This document shows positions 17,868 to 27,445 of a stretch of DNA of 64,000 nt, one piece after another. Location: positions 62,001 to 126,000 of the forward strand of contig NZ_JAFCJE010000005.1 of the NCBI RefSeq assembly GCF_018131185.1, in the 5' to 3' direction. The notes beneath the pieces are model-generated. The model did no database searches. It was not told the DNA's origin and saw only the letters and a program-made list of their open reading frames with translations. Every line of letters starts with the position of its first letter. Within the stretch, counting starts at the first letter, position 1. The position numbers were made by a program, and so were the translations under genes. The DNA comes from Bradyrhizobium diazoefficiens (GTDB lineage Bacteria > Pseudomonadota > Alphaproteobacteria > Rhizobiales > Xanthobacteraceae).

Positions 17868-19397
17868 CTATTGCTCGCGTCTTGGGCGGAGCTTCCAGGT
17901 GATCGCAACGAGGCTCGCGGTGATCAGGCCGCTGATGAGGCCCGCGATGGGGAGCGCAAGCAGCAGCGCGGCGGTCGCGGCCCAGCCGATCGAGGAGAAG
18001 GCTTCGGCGAAGGTCGCGAGCCGCGACGAGGTCTGGCGACGGCGGAATTGGCTGCGCCGTGCCTGCACCCGGAACCAGAGCTGGATCGCGGTTGCCGAAG
18101 CCGCACTGACGATGATCGCGCCGGCACTGATCGCGGCCTGGTAGGGCGAGGCGAAAGCGAGTGCCGCCACCAGCGGGCAGAAGATGACGGCGATGGCGAT
18201 CAGCACCACCTCGATCTTGGCGCGGGTGACGCTCGATGGTGTCAGCGGCGCGGTCGCGACCAGGTCGGGGGCGTCCTCGCCCGAGATCGTCAGCCAGGCG
18301 AGCCCGCCGGCAAGCTGTCCGGCCGCCATCACGATGACGGGCGTGATCAGCGTCAGCGCCGCTGAGCTGTCGGCAAAGTTGCGCCAGAGCAGCAGCGCCG
18401 GCGGCACCAGATAGAGCAGTTGCATCAATGTCTGCGAGATCAGCCAGGGATCCCGCCAGAGCAGCGAGAATTCCTTGCGCCGCAGCGCCTGCTGCCGCGA
18501 CCCGCGGCGGAACGGACGCTCCCTGGTGCGCTTGCTGCCGGAGGTGCCGTAGGCTGCGGCATCGATCGCCGTGTCGGCAAAGCGGTGCGAGAAGATCGCC
18601 ATGACGCTTCCGAGCAGCACCAAAGCGAGCGCCAGGAGCAGCAGCAGCGCTTCGCTGTCGCCCATCACGGCCCGCGCCGGCCACCACCAGATGCTGTCGA
18701 CATCGGGGGCATGAGCGGCCACGCTGCCCGAGGTCAGGATGGTGATGCGCGACAGCGTCCCGTAGGACATGATCGCGGCGACCTGGAGCGCGATCACGAA
18801 TCCGGCGCCGATGATCGCGGCGAGGATCTGGGCGATGAGGCGCGTCCGCGCCGGGCCGATCAGACGAAACAGCAGGATGGTGACGGCGATCGCGATCGCC
18901 GCGGCCGACAGGCCCATGGCGACGACCACCCCGAATGTCGCGAGCCAGCGTGCCCCGCCGCCGATCACGAGCACGTCGATGAAGGGCGTCGAGAACAGCA
19001 GCGCCATCGCGGTGACGGTCAGCGCGATCGCGGCGATGCGGACCGAGAACAGATTGGCCAGCCTCGCCGGCGAGGACATGATCAGGTCGAGATCGGCGCG
19101 GGCGTAGAACACCCGTGTCACCGATTCGATGGCCTGCGACAGCATCAGGGTCCAGGCGAGAAAAATCGTCGCCGAGATCACGATCAGCGAGGCCTTGTCG
19201 AGCGGCAATTGCAGATCGGCGAAGCGGCCGATCACCGCCCAGGCCGGCAGGTGCAGCAGCGCGGCGAAGCAGATCAGGCCGATGATGGCGGCGCGCGTCC
19301 GCTTGCGTCGTCCGCCGGTCATCATGGCGAGCCATTCGCGCCAGGCGAGCCGCAGCTCGTGGCGGGCAAACCAGGAGAGCGCGGTTGCCGAGCTCAT
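17868..19397 (-). CDS. ABC-2-type transporter permease
   Basis: 509 residues with about ten to twelve hydrophobic segments and long loops, typical of large ABC exporter permeases. The start (ATG 19397) overlaps the stop of the upstream ATP-binding gene by four bases, showing translational coupling. Conserved pieces include HELRLAWREWLAMM at the N-terminus and RRKEFSLLWRDPWLISQTLMQLLYL in the middle, suggesting a duplicated ABC-2 membrane domain. With its partner it would form an ATP-driven exporter in the inner membrane. The substrate is unknown. Confidence 0.82.
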   Translation of the reverse strand: MSSATALSWFARHELRLAWREWLAMMTGGRRKRTRAAIIGLICFAALLHLPAWAVIGRFADLQLPLDKASLIVISATIFLAWTLMLSQAIESVTRVFYARADLDLIMSSPARLANLFSVRIAAIALTVTAMALLFSTPFIDVLVIGGGARWLATFGVVVAMGLSAAAIAIAVTILLFRLIGPARTRLIAQILAAIIGAGFVIALQVAAIMSYGTLSRITILTSGSVAAHAPDVDSIWWWPARAVMGDSEALLLLLALALVLLGSVMAIFSHRFADTAIDAAAYGTSGSKRTRERPFRRGSRQQALRRKEFSLLWRDPWLISQTLMQLLYLVPPALLLWRNFADSSAALTLITPVIVMAAGQLAGGLAWLTISGEDAPDLVATAPLTPSSVTRAKIEVVLIAIAVIFCPLVAALAFASPYQAAISAGAIIVSAASATAIQLWFRVQARRSQFRRRQTSSRLATFAEAFSSIGWAATAALLLALPIAGLISGLITASLVAITWKLRPRREQ

Positions 19398-20152
19398 GCG
19401 GCTTCCGGAAGCGTCACCAGCGCGATGAAGAGATCCTCCAGGCTGGTGTCGGCGTGGCCGTTCTGCTGGCGCAGCTCGGTCAGCGTGCCCTGGGCGACCA
19501 GGCGGCCCGAGGCGATCACGCCGATGCGGTCGGCCATCCGCTCGGCCACCTCGAGAATATGCGTGGTCATGATGACGGTGCAGCCGGCGCGGACGCGCTC
19601 GCCGAGAAGACCCTTCACGTGGCGGGCAGAGACGGCATCGAGCCCCGTCAGCGGCTCGTCGAGAATGATGAGGCGGGGATCGTGCACCAGCGCGCCGGCC
19701 AGCGCCACCTTTTGGCGCATGCCCTTGGAAAAGCCCTCGCAGCGCTCGTGCCGGTGCGGCGCGAGGCCGAGCGAGGTGAGGAGCTCCTGCGCGACCGGCT
19801 CCGAGGCCGATGGTGCGATGCCCCAGAGGCCGGCGACGAATTCGAGATATTCGAGCGGGGTCAGCTTGTCGTAGATCATCGGCTCGTCGGAGACCCACGC
19901 CATCACCTGCTTGGCCGCGACGGGGTCCTGGAGCGCATCGACGCCGAAGATCGAGACCGAGCCGGCATCGGGGCGCAGCAGGCCCGCAACCATGCGCAGC
20001 GTCGTGGTCTTGCCGGCGCCGTTGGGCCCCACCAGCGCATAGAATTCGCCGGCGTGGATGGTGAGATCGAGGCCGTCGACCGCCAGACGGTCAAAACGCT
20101 TCGTTAACCCCAGCACTTCCAGCGCCGAGCTATCCGGCTTCATGACGGCCAT
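19394..20152 (-). CDS. ABC transporter ATP-binding protein (ABC-2 exporter)
   Basis: 252 residues from ATG 20152. Motifs: Walker A GPNGAGKTT, ABC signature FSKGMRQKV, Walker B RLIILDEP, switch His in TTHILEV. The GFSKGMRQKVALAGALVHDP variant and short length are typical of ABC-2-type exporter ATPases (drug, polysaccharide or lipid). The N-terminus could be at 20143 (MKPDS) or 20182; all three lack a strong RBS. Four-base overlap with the permease gene supports a two-gene operon, which is divergent from the livHMGF-type cluster. Confidence 0.85.
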   Translation of the reverse strand: MAVMKPDSSALEVLGLTKRFDRLAVDGLDLTIHAGEFYALVGPNGAGKTTTLRMVAGLLRPDAGSVSIFGVDALQDPVAAKQVMAWVSDEPMIYDKLTPLEYLEFVAGLWGIAPSASEPVAQELLTSLGLAPHRHERCEGFSKGMRQKVALAGALVHDPRLIILDEPLTGLDAVSARHVKGLLGERVRAGCTVIMTTHILEVAERMADRIGVIASGRLVAQGTLTELRQQNGHADTSLEDLFIALVTLPEAA

Positions 20153-20418
20153 ACCATGCGGTTCTGCATCGCCCGCGACCATGACTCGAAGATGTTTCGG
20201 CACCGTGAATCGCGCTGCCGCAAATTCCGTGCTCCGGATTGGACTAAAGGCAAGCCACCCCGACAAGTCACCGTTTGTTGACAGCGCTGGACGGTTCAGG
20301 CTGAATTGGTTCCGGACAAATGGCGCTGACGCGGCGAAACGACTGCGTAGCGACTGGACACAAGATGCGGCAGGGCGGTCGAGAAGAACCGCCCGTTGTA
20401 TCGGGAGGACGCGCGTCA
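20153..20418. promoter_or_regulatory. Divergent intergenic region between ABC exporter and liv-type operon
   Basis: 266 bp separate the two transcription units. A GGGAGGA ribosome binding site at 20403-20409 serves the permease at 20419. No clear inverted repeat or known operator is visible. Promoters for both operons are expected here; no precise -10/-35 call is made. Confidence 0.4.
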
Positions 20419-21294
20419 ATGCTGGATTTCGTTCAGCAGCTGGTCAGCGGTGTTGCGCTCGGCTGCGTTTACGGCCTGATCGCGCTCGGCTTCGTGCTCG
20501 TCTACAAGGCCACCGAGGTCGTCAATTTCGCCCAGGGCGATCTGATGATGCTCGGCGGCTTCTTCGCCTTCACCTTCATCGGCATGATGGGCCTGAACTA
20601 CTGGCTCGGCTTTGCCGGTGCGGTGGCCGCAATGGCGCTGTTCGGCATGGTGGCGGAGCGCGTGGTGGTACGGCCGATCCTCGGCTATCCCCAGTTCTCG
20701 ATCATCATGGCGACCATCGGCCTCGGCTATTTCCTGCGCTCGATCGCCGGCATGATATGGGGCACCGATGATCTGAAGATCGAGACACCGTTCAGCCAGG
20801 GCGTGCTGCGGATCGGATCGCTGGTGCTCGCCTACGACAAGCTGTCGGTGATCGCGGCGACGATGATCCTGTGCACGCTGCTCTATCTCTTCTTCAACAA
20901 GACCACGCTCGGCACTGCGATGCGCGCCAGTTCCGAGAACATGCTCGCTGCCTACTACATGGGCATCCCGGTCAAGCGCGTGGTGTCGATCGTCTGGGCG
21001 ATCAGCGCGGCGGTCGCGACCTGCGCCGGCGTGCTGCTGGCGCCGATCACCTTCATCCACTCCAATGTTGGCCTCGTGCTCGGCCTGAAGGCGTTTCCCG
21101 CCGCGGTCCTCGGCGGCTTCGGCTCGATCCCGGGGGCGGTGGTCGGCGGCGTCCTGATCGGCGTGATCGAGAGCATGGCGGGCTTCTACCTGCCCGAGGG
21201 CTGGAAGGACGTCGCGCCGTACCTCGTGCTGCTCGCGGTGCTGCTCCTGAAGCCGGAAGGTCTGTTCGGCCATCACGTCCGCAAGAAGGTCTGA
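20419..21294 (+). CDS. livH: Branched-chain amino acid-type ABC permease (LivH family)
   Basis: 291 residues, eight or so membrane helices. FVQQLVSGVALGCVYGLIALGFVLVYKATEVVNFAQGDLMMLGGFFAF is the classic LivH N-terminus (shown here in parts: GLIALGFVLV, VVNFAQGDLMM). FGSIPGAVVGGVLIG is the cytoplasmic coupling motif. The ATG at 20419 has GGGAGGA 9 bases upstream; the upstream frame extension is not family-like. First gene of a five-to-six-gene uptake cluster. In Bradyrhizobium such clusters import amino acids, urea or aromatic/fatty acids; the acyl-CoA synthetase downstream points to an acid substrate. Confidence 0.9.
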   Translation: MLDFVQQLVSGVALGCVYGLIALGFVLVYKATEVVNFAQGDLMMLGGFFAFTFIGMMGLNYWLGFAGAVAAMALFGMVAERVVVRPILGYPQFSIIMATIGLGYFLRSIAGMIWGTDDLKIETPFSQGVLRIGSLVLAYDKLSVIAATMILCTLLYLFFNKTTLGTAMRASSENMLAAYYMGIPVKRVVSIVWAISAAVATCAGVLLAPITFIHSNVGLVLGLKAFPAAVLGGFGSIPGAVVGGVLIGVIESMAGFYLPEGWKDVAPYLVLLAVLLLKPEGLFGHHVRKKV

Positions 21295-21299
21295 ACGCC

Positions 21300-22451
21300 A
21301 TGCGCTTCCTGTTCAAGACCGACTATGAAGACGACATCAAGCTGTTCCCGCATTCGGGCTACATCGTCACCTACGGCATCCTGCTCACGCTGCTGCTGAT
21401 CGCACCCTTTGTGCTCTCCAGCTATCTAATGAGCCAGCTCGTCTTCGTCTGCATCTATGCGACCGTCGGCGTCGCGCTGCTGATCCTGACCGGCTTTACC
21501 GGCCAGGCCTCGCTCGGCCACGCCGCGTTCCTCGCGATCGGCGCTTACACTGCCGCATATCTCCAGAAATACAATGTTCCGTTCCCGGTCTACTTCCTCG
21601 CCGCCGGCGCGTTGGCCGGCCTGATCGGAGCGATGGTCGGCTTTCCGGCGCTGCGCCTGACCGGCATCTATCTCGTCATCGCCACCATCTCCTTTGCCCT
21701 GATCGTCGAGGAGATTCTGGCGCGCTGGGAGAGCGTCACTCACGGCAATGAGGGCATGCGGGTCAAGACGCTGTCGCTGCTCGGCGTCGCGGTGCCGCGC
21801 GACAGCCCGGCCTTCTATTTCCTCTGCCTCGCCGTGCTGGTGCTGACCATCGTCGGCACGCTCAATCTGCTGCGCTCGCCGACAGGCCGGGCCTTTGTTG
21901 CGATCCGCGACTCCGAGACGGCGGCGCGCAGCATGGGCGTCAACGTCGCGCTCTACAAGGTGAAGTCCTTTGCGATCTCGGCGGCAATCACCGGCTTTGC
22001 CGGCGTGCTGTTCGCCCACAAGCTCTCCTTCATCTCGCCGGAGATGTTCACGCTCCAGCTCTCGATCGAGTTCATCATCGTGATCCTGATCGGCGGCACC
22101 TTCAGCCTGCACGGCGCGGTCCTGGGCGCGATCTTCATCGTGATGATCGATCCGTTCCTGACCTACCTGAAGGACGACATGCCCGGCATCATCGCCGGCA
22201 TCGCCGCCGCGTTCGGCGCGGGCGCGGCGACCGCGGCCAACATCCAGTCGAGCGTCGCGGCCTTCGCCTCCCTCAACGGCCTGAAGGGCGCGATCTACGG
22301 CATCATCATCGTGCTTTTCGTGTTGTTCGAGCCGCTCGGGCTCTACGGCCGCTGGCTCAAGATCAAGCTCTTCTTCCAGCTGTTCCCGCTCTACAAGCGC
22401 GCCACCTTCAAGCGGCAGAAGATCTACGTGAAATCGGAGCGGAACCGATGA
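21300..22451 (+). CDS. livM: Branched-chain amino acid-type ABC permease (LivM family)
   Basis: 383 residues, partner of the LivH protein five bases upstream. Conserved segments: ATVGVALLILTGFTGQASLG, FAAIRDSETAARSMGVN-type motif (VAIRDSETAARSMGVN), and ILIGGTFSLHGAVLGA, the LivM coupling region. The C-terminus extends with an extra hydrophobic stretch and basic tail. The stop overlaps the livG start by four bases, indicating translational coupling. Inner membrane. Confidence 0.9.
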   Translation: MRFLFKTDYEDDIKLFPHSGYIVTYGILLTLLLIAPFVLSSYLMSQLVFVCIYATVGVALLILTGFTGQASLGHAAFLAIGAYTAAYLQKYNVPFPVYFLAAGALAGLIGAMVGFPALRLTGIYLVIATISFALIVEEILARWESVTHGNEGMRVKTLSLLGVAVPRDSPAFYFLCLAVLVLTIVGTLNLLRSPTGRAFVAIRDSETAARSMGVNVALYKVKSFAISAAITGFAGVLFAHKLSFISPEMFTLQLSIEFIIVILIGGTFSLHGAVLGAIFIVMIDPFLTYLKDDMPGIIAGIAAAFGAGAATAANIQSSVAAFASLNGLKGAIYGIIIVLFVLFEPLGLYGRWLKIKLFFQLFPLYKRATFKRQKIYVKSERNR

Positions 22452-23206
22452 GCTATTTTCGCGCCGAGAACCTGTCGCTGCATTTCGGGGGCCTCAAGGC
22501 CGTCGATGCGGTGTCCTTTGCGGTCGAGAAGGGCGAGATCCTGTCGATCATCGGGCCGAACGGCGCCGGCAAGAGCTCGATCTTCAACCTGATCTCGCGG
22601 ATCTACCGGCCGACCTCGGGCCGCATCTTCTTCGAGGACCAGGACATCACGGAGGAGCCACCCTACGACATCGCGAAGCTCGGCATCGCCCGGACCTTCC
22701 AGAACATCGAGCTGTTCGAGAATGCGACCGTGCTCGCCAACCTCCTGGTCGGCCGCCATCGGCATTCGACCACGCAGCTCTGGCAGGAATTCCTGTTCCT
22801 GCCGAGCGTGCGGGCCAACGAAAAGGTGCACCGCCGCCGGGTCGAGCAGGTCATCGAACTCCTCGATCTCGAGCCCTATCGCGACAAGTTGATCTCCGGC
22901 CTGCCGTACGGCGTGCGCAAGGTGATCGAGCTGGCGCGCGCACTGTGCTCGGAGCCGAAGCTGATCCTGCTCGACGAGCCGTCGTCCGGCCTCAATGTCG
23001 AGGAGACCGACGACATGTCGTTCTGGATCCGCGACTTGAAGAACGAGCTCGGCATCACCGTGCTGATGGTCGAGCACGACATGTCGCTGGTCAACCGCGT
23101 TTCCGACCGCGTCATCGCGCTGAACTATGGAAGGGTGCTGGCGATGGGATCGCCCGCAGAGGTTCAGCAGCATCCCGATGTCGTCGCCGCCTATCTGGGA
23201 GCCTGA
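22448..23206 (+). CDS. livG: ABC transporter ATP-binding protein (LivG family)
   Basis: 252 residues. Walker A GPNGAGKSS, signature region LPYGVRKVIELARAL (degenerate, as usual in LivG), Walker B KLILLDEPSSGL and VEHDMSLVNRVSDRV with the switch His. The FFEDQDITEEPPYDIAKLGIARTFQN sequence is a LivG hallmark. It overlaps livM by four bases and is followed three bases later by livF. Confidence 0.92.
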   Translation: MSYFRAENLSLHFGGLKAVDAVSFAVEKGEILSIIGPNGAGKSSIFNLISRIYRPTSGRIFFEDQDITEEPPYDIAKLGIARTFQNIELFENATVLANLLVGRHRHSTTQLWQEFLFLPSVRANEKVHRRRVEQVIELLDLEPYRDKLISGLPYGVRKVIELARALCSEPKLILLDEPSSGLNVEETDDMSFWIRDLKNELGITVLMVEHDMSLVNRVSDRVIALNYGRVLAMGSPAEVQQHPDVVAAYLGA

Positions 23207-23209
23207 CGT

Positions 23210-23998
23210 ATGGATGCCGCGGTGACACCAGAGACCATCCTGAAGCTCTCCAATATCGAGAGCTATTACGGGCCGATCATGGCGATCCGCGGCATCTCGC
23301 TGGAAGTGCCGCGCGGCCGCATCGTCACGCTGCTGGGGGCCAACGGCGCCGGCAAGACCACGGTCCTGAAGACAATCTCGGGCATTCTCGATCCCCAGAA
23401 GGGCTCGATCGAATTCATGGGCAAGCCGATCCAGCGCATGGAAGCCGACAGGATCGTGCGGCTCGGCCTCAGTCACGTGCCGGAGGGGCGCGAGGTGTTT
23501 CCGTTCCTGTCCGTGCGCGAGAACCTGATGATGGGGGCCTATCCGCGCAAGGACCGCGACGGCGTCGCGGAGGATCTGGAGCGGGTTTACGGCTATTTCC
23601 CGCGGCTGAAGGAGCGCATCAACCAGCCGGCCGGCCAGCTCTCCGGCGGCGAGCAGCAGATGCTGGCGATCGGGCGCGCCCTGATGAACCGGCCGACGCT
23701 GCTTCTGCTCGACGAGCCCTCGCTCGGCCTGTCGCCGCTGCTGGTGAAGGAGATCTTCACCATCATCCGCCGGGTCAACGAGGAGCAGGGCATGTCGATC
23801 CTGCTGGTCGAGCAGAACGCCAAGGTGGCGCTGGAGACCGCGCATTACGGCTATGTGCTGGAGATCGGCCGCATCGTGATGAACGACAGCTGCGACCGCT
23901 TGATGCATTCCCAGGACATCCAGGAGTTCTACCTTGGCGCCAAGGAAGCTGGCGCGCGGGGCGAGCGGCGCTGGAAAAAGAAGAAGACGTGGCGGTGA
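23210..23998 (+). CDS. livF: ABC transporter ATP-binding protein (LivF family)
   Basis: 262 residues. Walker A GANGAGKTT, GLSHVPEGREVFPFLSVREN (LivF-specific), signature LSGGEQQML, Walker B TLLLLDEPSLGLSP, VEQNAKVAL. The C-terminal tail is unusually basic (WKKKKTWR). Second ATPase of the importer heteromer with LivG. The following acyl-CoA synthetase starts about 90 bp downstream on the same strand. Confidence 0.92.
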   Translation: MDAAVTPETILKLSNIESYYGPIMAIRGISLEVPRGRIVTLLGANGAGKTTVLKTISGILDPQKGSIEFMGKPIQRMEADRIVRLGLSHVPEGREVFPFLSVRENLMMGAYPRKDRDGVAEDLERVYGYFPRLKERINQPAGQLSGGEQQMLAIGRALMNRPTLLLLDEPSLGLSPLLVKEIFTIIRRVNEEQGMSILLVEQNAKVALETAHYGYVLEIGRIVMNDSCDRLMHSQDIQEFYLGAKEAGARGERRWKKKKTWR

Positions 23999-24090
23999 GG
24001 AAGAGCCGGCAGTAAGATGTGACGGCCCATCCGCAAGCAAAGACCGCCGGCAAGGCAGGCAGCGGCGGGGGCGACAGGGAGGAGAGGCGC

Positions 24091-25929
24091 ATGGTCCGGC
24101 CGGCGGTGCTGACGGTCGCTGATACGATCGCAAGGAGCTTTTTGCGCGCTGCCGAGACGCGGGGCGAGCGGCCGGCGATCCGCGAGAAGAAATTCGGCAT
24201 CTGGCAGCCGACGAGCTGGCGCGAGTGGCTGGAGGCATCGAAGGAAATCGCCTACGCGCTTCGCGCGATCGACTTCATGCCCGGCGACGTCGCCTCCATC
24301 ATCGCCAACGCGGTTCCCGAATGGGTCCATGCCGACATGGGCGTCCTGTGCGCAGGCGGCGTCTCCTCGGGTATCTATCCCACCGATGCGTCGTCCCAGG
24401 TCGAATATGTCGTCAATGATTCCAGGACGAAGGTGATCTTCGCCGAGGACGAGGAGCAGCTCGACAAGATCCTCGCCTGCCGCGCGCGCTGCGCGAGCTT
24501 GCGGAAGATCATCGTGTTCGACATGGAAGGCCTGAGCGGCTTCTCCGACGACATGGTGATGTCGCTCGACGAATTTCGCGCGCTGGGCCGCAATCACATG
24601 GTCGGCCGCGAAGCGCTGTGGCAGGAAATGATCGACAGCCGCGGCGCCGACGATCTCGCCATCCTCGTCTATACGTCCGGTACGACCGGTCCGCCCAAGG
24701 GCGCGATGCACGCCAACCGCAGCGTCACGCACCAGATGCGGCATGCCAATGACTTCATCCCGGCGCGAGATGACGATGAGCGGCTGATCTTCCTGCCGCT
24801 CTGCCACGTCGCCGAACGCGTCGGGGGCTACTACATCTCGGTCGCGCTCGGTTCGGTGATGAATTTTGCCGAGAGCCCGGAGACCGTGCCGGACAATTTG
24901 CGCGAGGTGCAGCCGACCGTCTTCCTTGCGGTGCCGCGCATCTGGGAGAAATTCTATTCCGCGATCACCATCGCGCTGAAGGATGCGACGCCGCTCCAGC
25001 AATGGGTCTATCGCGGTGCCATCGGCATCGGCTACCGCATGGTCGATTATCGGCTCGAAGGCAAGACGCCGCCGCTGTCGCTGCGCATCGCCAACGGTCT
25101 CGCCTATCGCATCGCATTCCGCAACATCCGCCGCATGATCGGGCTCGACCGTTGCCGTATCGCTTTCACCGGCGCCGCGCCGATCGCGCCGGAGCTCATC
25201 CGCTGGTACCTCGCGCTCGGAATCGACGTGCACGAGCTCTACGGTCAGACCGAGAATTGCGGCGTCGCCACCATGATGCCGGCGGAGCGGATCAAGCTCG
25301 GTTCGGTCGGCACGGCGGTGCCCTGGGGCGAGGTCGCGCTGTCGCCCGACGGCGAGATCCTGATCAAGGGCGATTTCCTGTTCATGGGTTATCTGAACCA
25401 GCCGGAGAAGACCGCCGAGACCATCGATTCCCGCGGCTGGCTGCACACCGGGGACGTCGGCACCATCGACAACGAGGGCTTCGTCCGGATCACCGACCGG
25501 ATGAAGGACATCATCATCACCTCCGGCGGCAAGAACATCACGCCCTCGGAGATCGAGAACCAGCTCAAATTCTCGCCCTACATCTCCGACGCCGTGGTGA
25601 TCGGCGACAAGCGGCCGTACCTGACCTGCCTCGTGATGATAGACCAGGAGAATGTCGAGAAGTTCGCCCAGGACCACGACATCCCCTTCACCAACTATGC
25701 CAGTCTGTGCCGGGCGACGGAGATCCAGGATCTGATCGGTCGCGAGATCGAGCAGGTCAATGGCAATTTTGCCCGCGTCGAGACCATCAAGAAGTTCTAC
25801 CTGATCGAGCGCCAGCTTACGCCGGAAGATGAAGAACTGACCCCGACCATGAAGCTGAAGCGCGGTTTCGTGAACAAGCGCTACGCCGCCGAGATCGAAG
25901 CGATGTACCGCCAGCGCGCGGTGGCGTGA
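24091..25929 (+). CDS. Long-chain acyl-CoA synthetase (AMP-forming, FadD15-like)
   Basis: 612 residues from ATG 24091, with GGGAGGAG 6-13 bases upstream; a GTG at 24019 in frame has no family-like sequence after it. ANL motifs: VYTSGTTGPPKGAMH (P-loop), LYGQTENCGV, HTGDVGTIDNEGFVRI, and a KLKRGFVNKRY end typical of long-chain ligases. It converts a carboxylic acid to its CoA thioester, trapping imported acid. The position between livF and the binding protein gene suggests that this importer delivers an acid that is activated immediately. Confidence 0.87.
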   Translation: MVRPAVLTVADTIARSFLRAAETRGERPAIREKKFGIWQPTSWREWLEASKEIAYALRAIDFMPGDVASIIANAVPEWVHADMGVLCAGGVSSGIYPTDASSQVEYVVNDSRTKVIFAEDEEQLDKILACRARCASLRKIIVFDMEGLSGFSDDMVMSLDEFRALGRNHMVGREALWQEMIDSRGADDLAILVYTSGTTGPPKGAMHANRSVTHQMRHANDFIPARDDDERLIFLPLCHVAERVGGYYISVALGSVMNFAESPETVPDNLREVQPTVFLAVPRIWEKFYSAITIALKDATPLQQWVYRGAIGIGYRMVDYRLEGKTPPLSLRIANGLAYRIAFRNIRRMIGLDRCRIAFTGAAPIAPELIRWYLALGIDVHELYGQTENCGVATMMPAERIKLGSVGTAVPWGEVALSPDGEILIKGDFLFMGYLNQPEKTAETIDSRGWLHTGDVGTIDNEGFVRITDRMKDIIITSGGKNITPSEIENQLKFSPYISDAVVIGDKRPYLTCLVMIDQENVEKFAQDHDIPFTNYASLCRATEIQDLIGREIEQVNGNFARVETIKKFYLIERQLTPEDEELTPTMKLKRGFVNKRYAAEIEAMYRQRAVA

Positions 25930-25930
25930 C

Positions 25931-25985
25931 GCATGCGCATGCCCCGGAAAAGCGGGAACCGGTTTTCCGAGAAGGGACATGCGCG
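25931..25985. repeat. Palindromic repeat of the GCGGAAAA...TTTTCCG type
   Basis: The arms GCATGCGCATGCCCCGGAAAA and TTTTCCGAGAAGGGACATGCGCG are imperfect inverted repeats around a GCGGGAACCGG centre. This resembles a Rhizobiales intergenic palindrome seen between many genes. It lies between the acyl-CoA synthetase and binding-protein genes. Confidence 0.6.
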
Positions 25986-26069
25986 AAAGAGAAAAGCACG
26001 TTCGGGAAAGCGAAGGAGCGATGGCCCCCGCCCTTCGCGTAATACGGGCCCTTAGGAGAGGAGACGTCA

Positions 26070-27269
26070 ATGTCGAAATCGTTCAGCGCATTCGGCCTTG
26101 CTGTGGGTGCCGTGGTGCTCACCTGTGTGCCGGCCACAGCGCAGACCAAGATCACCAACGAGGGCATCTCGGCAACCGAGATCGTCATCGGCACCCATCA
26201 GGACCTGTCGGGCCCGATCAAGGGCTGGGGCGTCCCGGTTTCCAACGGCATGAAGATGGCCGTCGAGGAGGTCAACGCTGCGGGCGGGATCAACGGCCGC
26301 AAGATCCGGCTGGTGGTCGAGGACAGCGGCTACGATCCGAAGAAGGCCGTGCTGGCGTCGCAAAAACTGATCGAGCGCGACAAGATCTTCGCGATGGTCG
26401 GGCCGATGGGATCGCCCACCGTGCTCGCCGCGCAGGACATCCTGCTCGACGCCGGCGTGCTTCAGCTCTTTCCACTGACTGCGGCCGAGTTCACTTTCAA
26501 GTTCGATCCGGCCAAGCCGCAGGAGCGATTGAAGTTCAACAACCTCCTGCCCTATGTCGAGAGCACGCGCGCGGCGCTGAAATACATGATGGAGTGGAAG
26601 AACTTCAAGAAGCCCTGCATCATGCATCAGGATGACGAGTACGGCAAAAACGTGCTCGACGGCTTCAACCAGCAGCTCACCGCCATGAAGGTGCAGCCGG
26701 CTTCGATCACGAGCTACAAGCGCGGCGCCTCCGATTTCAGCGCGCAGGTCGCCAAGATGAAGTCCGATGGCTGCGACCTCGTCGTGCTCGGCGCGGTGCT
26801 GCGTGAGCCGATCGGCACGATGAGTGAAGCGAAGAAGCTCGGATGGGACGTCACCTTCCTCGGCGCCACGCCCGTTAACGTGCTCGAAGTGCCGGCGCTC
26901 GGCAAGGAGGCCGTCGAAGGTCTCTACGCCGCGAGCGGCTTCGAAATTCCCTATGAAGACACCGCGAAAGGCAAGGTCAAGGACTGGCTCGTCAATTACA
27001 AGAAGATGTTTGGCGCCGACGCCAACACCCAGGCCATCATCGGCTACAACGCGGTGATGACGTTCGCGCATTACGCCAACAAAGCTGGCAAGGATCTCAC
27101 GGGCCAGAAGATGCTCGACGCGCTCGAGTCCGGCGACAAGTTCCAGGATATCTTCAATTCGCCGCCGACCGTATTCTCGAAGACCAACCATCTCGCCACG
27201 ACCATCACCCAGGTGCAGCAGGTGAAGAACGGCCGCTGGGTGCTGGTGAAGGACAATCTGATGTTCTGA
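26070..27269 (+). CDS. Periplasmic branched-chain amino acid-type ABC substrate-binding protein
   Basis: 399 residues. A signal peptide (AFGLAVGAVVLTCVPATAQ) precedes a type I periplasmic binding fold: IGTHQDLSGPIKGWG, VEEVNAAGGINGRKIRLVV, AMVGPMGSPTVLAAQDI. AGGAGAGGAG provides a strong RBS. The SBP delivers a ligand to the LivHM permease encoded just upstream; with the co-clustered acyl-CoA synthetase an aromatic or aliphatic acid is more likely than an amino acid, but that is inference. A long intergenic palindrome follows the gene. Confidence 0.87.
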   Translation: MSKSFSAFGLAVGAVVLTCVPATAQTKITNEGISATEIVIGTHQDLSGPIKGWGVPVSNGMKMAVEEVNAAGGINGRKIRLVVEDSGYDPKKAVLASQKLIERDKIFAMVGPMGSPTVLAAQDILLDAGVLQLFPLTAAEFTFKFDPAKPQERLKFNNLLPYVESTRAALKYMMEWKNFKKPCIMHQDDEYGKNVLDGFNQQLTAMKVQPASITSYKRGASDFSAQVAKMKSDGCDLVVLGAVLREPIGTMSEAKKLGWDVTFLGATPVNVLEVPALGKEAVEGLYAASGFEIPYEDTAKGKVKDWLVNYKKMFGADANTQAIIGYNAVMTFAHYANKAGKDLTGQKMLDALESGDKFQDIFNSPPTVFSKTNHLATTITQVQQVKNGRWVLVKDNLMF

Positions 27270-27282
27270 TGCTTCGCATTCG

Positions 27283-27438
27283 CCCTCCCCTGGAGAAGGA
27301 GGGGCGATCGCGCGAAGCGCGAGCGGGGTGGGGTGATCTCTCTAAACGGGCACTACTCCGGTAGAGAGACTGTCACCCCACCCCGCTACGCATTCCGCTT
27401 CGCTACGTGCGTGGCGACCCTCCCCCTCCAGGGGAGGG
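27283..27438. repeat. Palindromic repeat (CCCTCCCC/GGGGAGGG type)
   Basis: About 156 bp. Outer arms CCCTCCCCTGGAG and CTCCAGGGGAGGG are inverted, with inner GAGCGGGGTGGGGTGA / TCACCCCACCCCGC and TCTCTCTA-type arms. It separates the convergent binding-protein and LprI-like genes. A short relative is at 56128-56147 and a partly similar element at 41263-41417. Confidence 0.8.
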
Positions 27439-27445
27439 TAAGAGC

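Noticed and set aside
24019..24090. GTG start at 24019 for the acyl-CoA synthetase
   Set aside because: The added 24 residues are low-complexity and lack an RBS; ATG 24091 has GGGAGGAG upstream.
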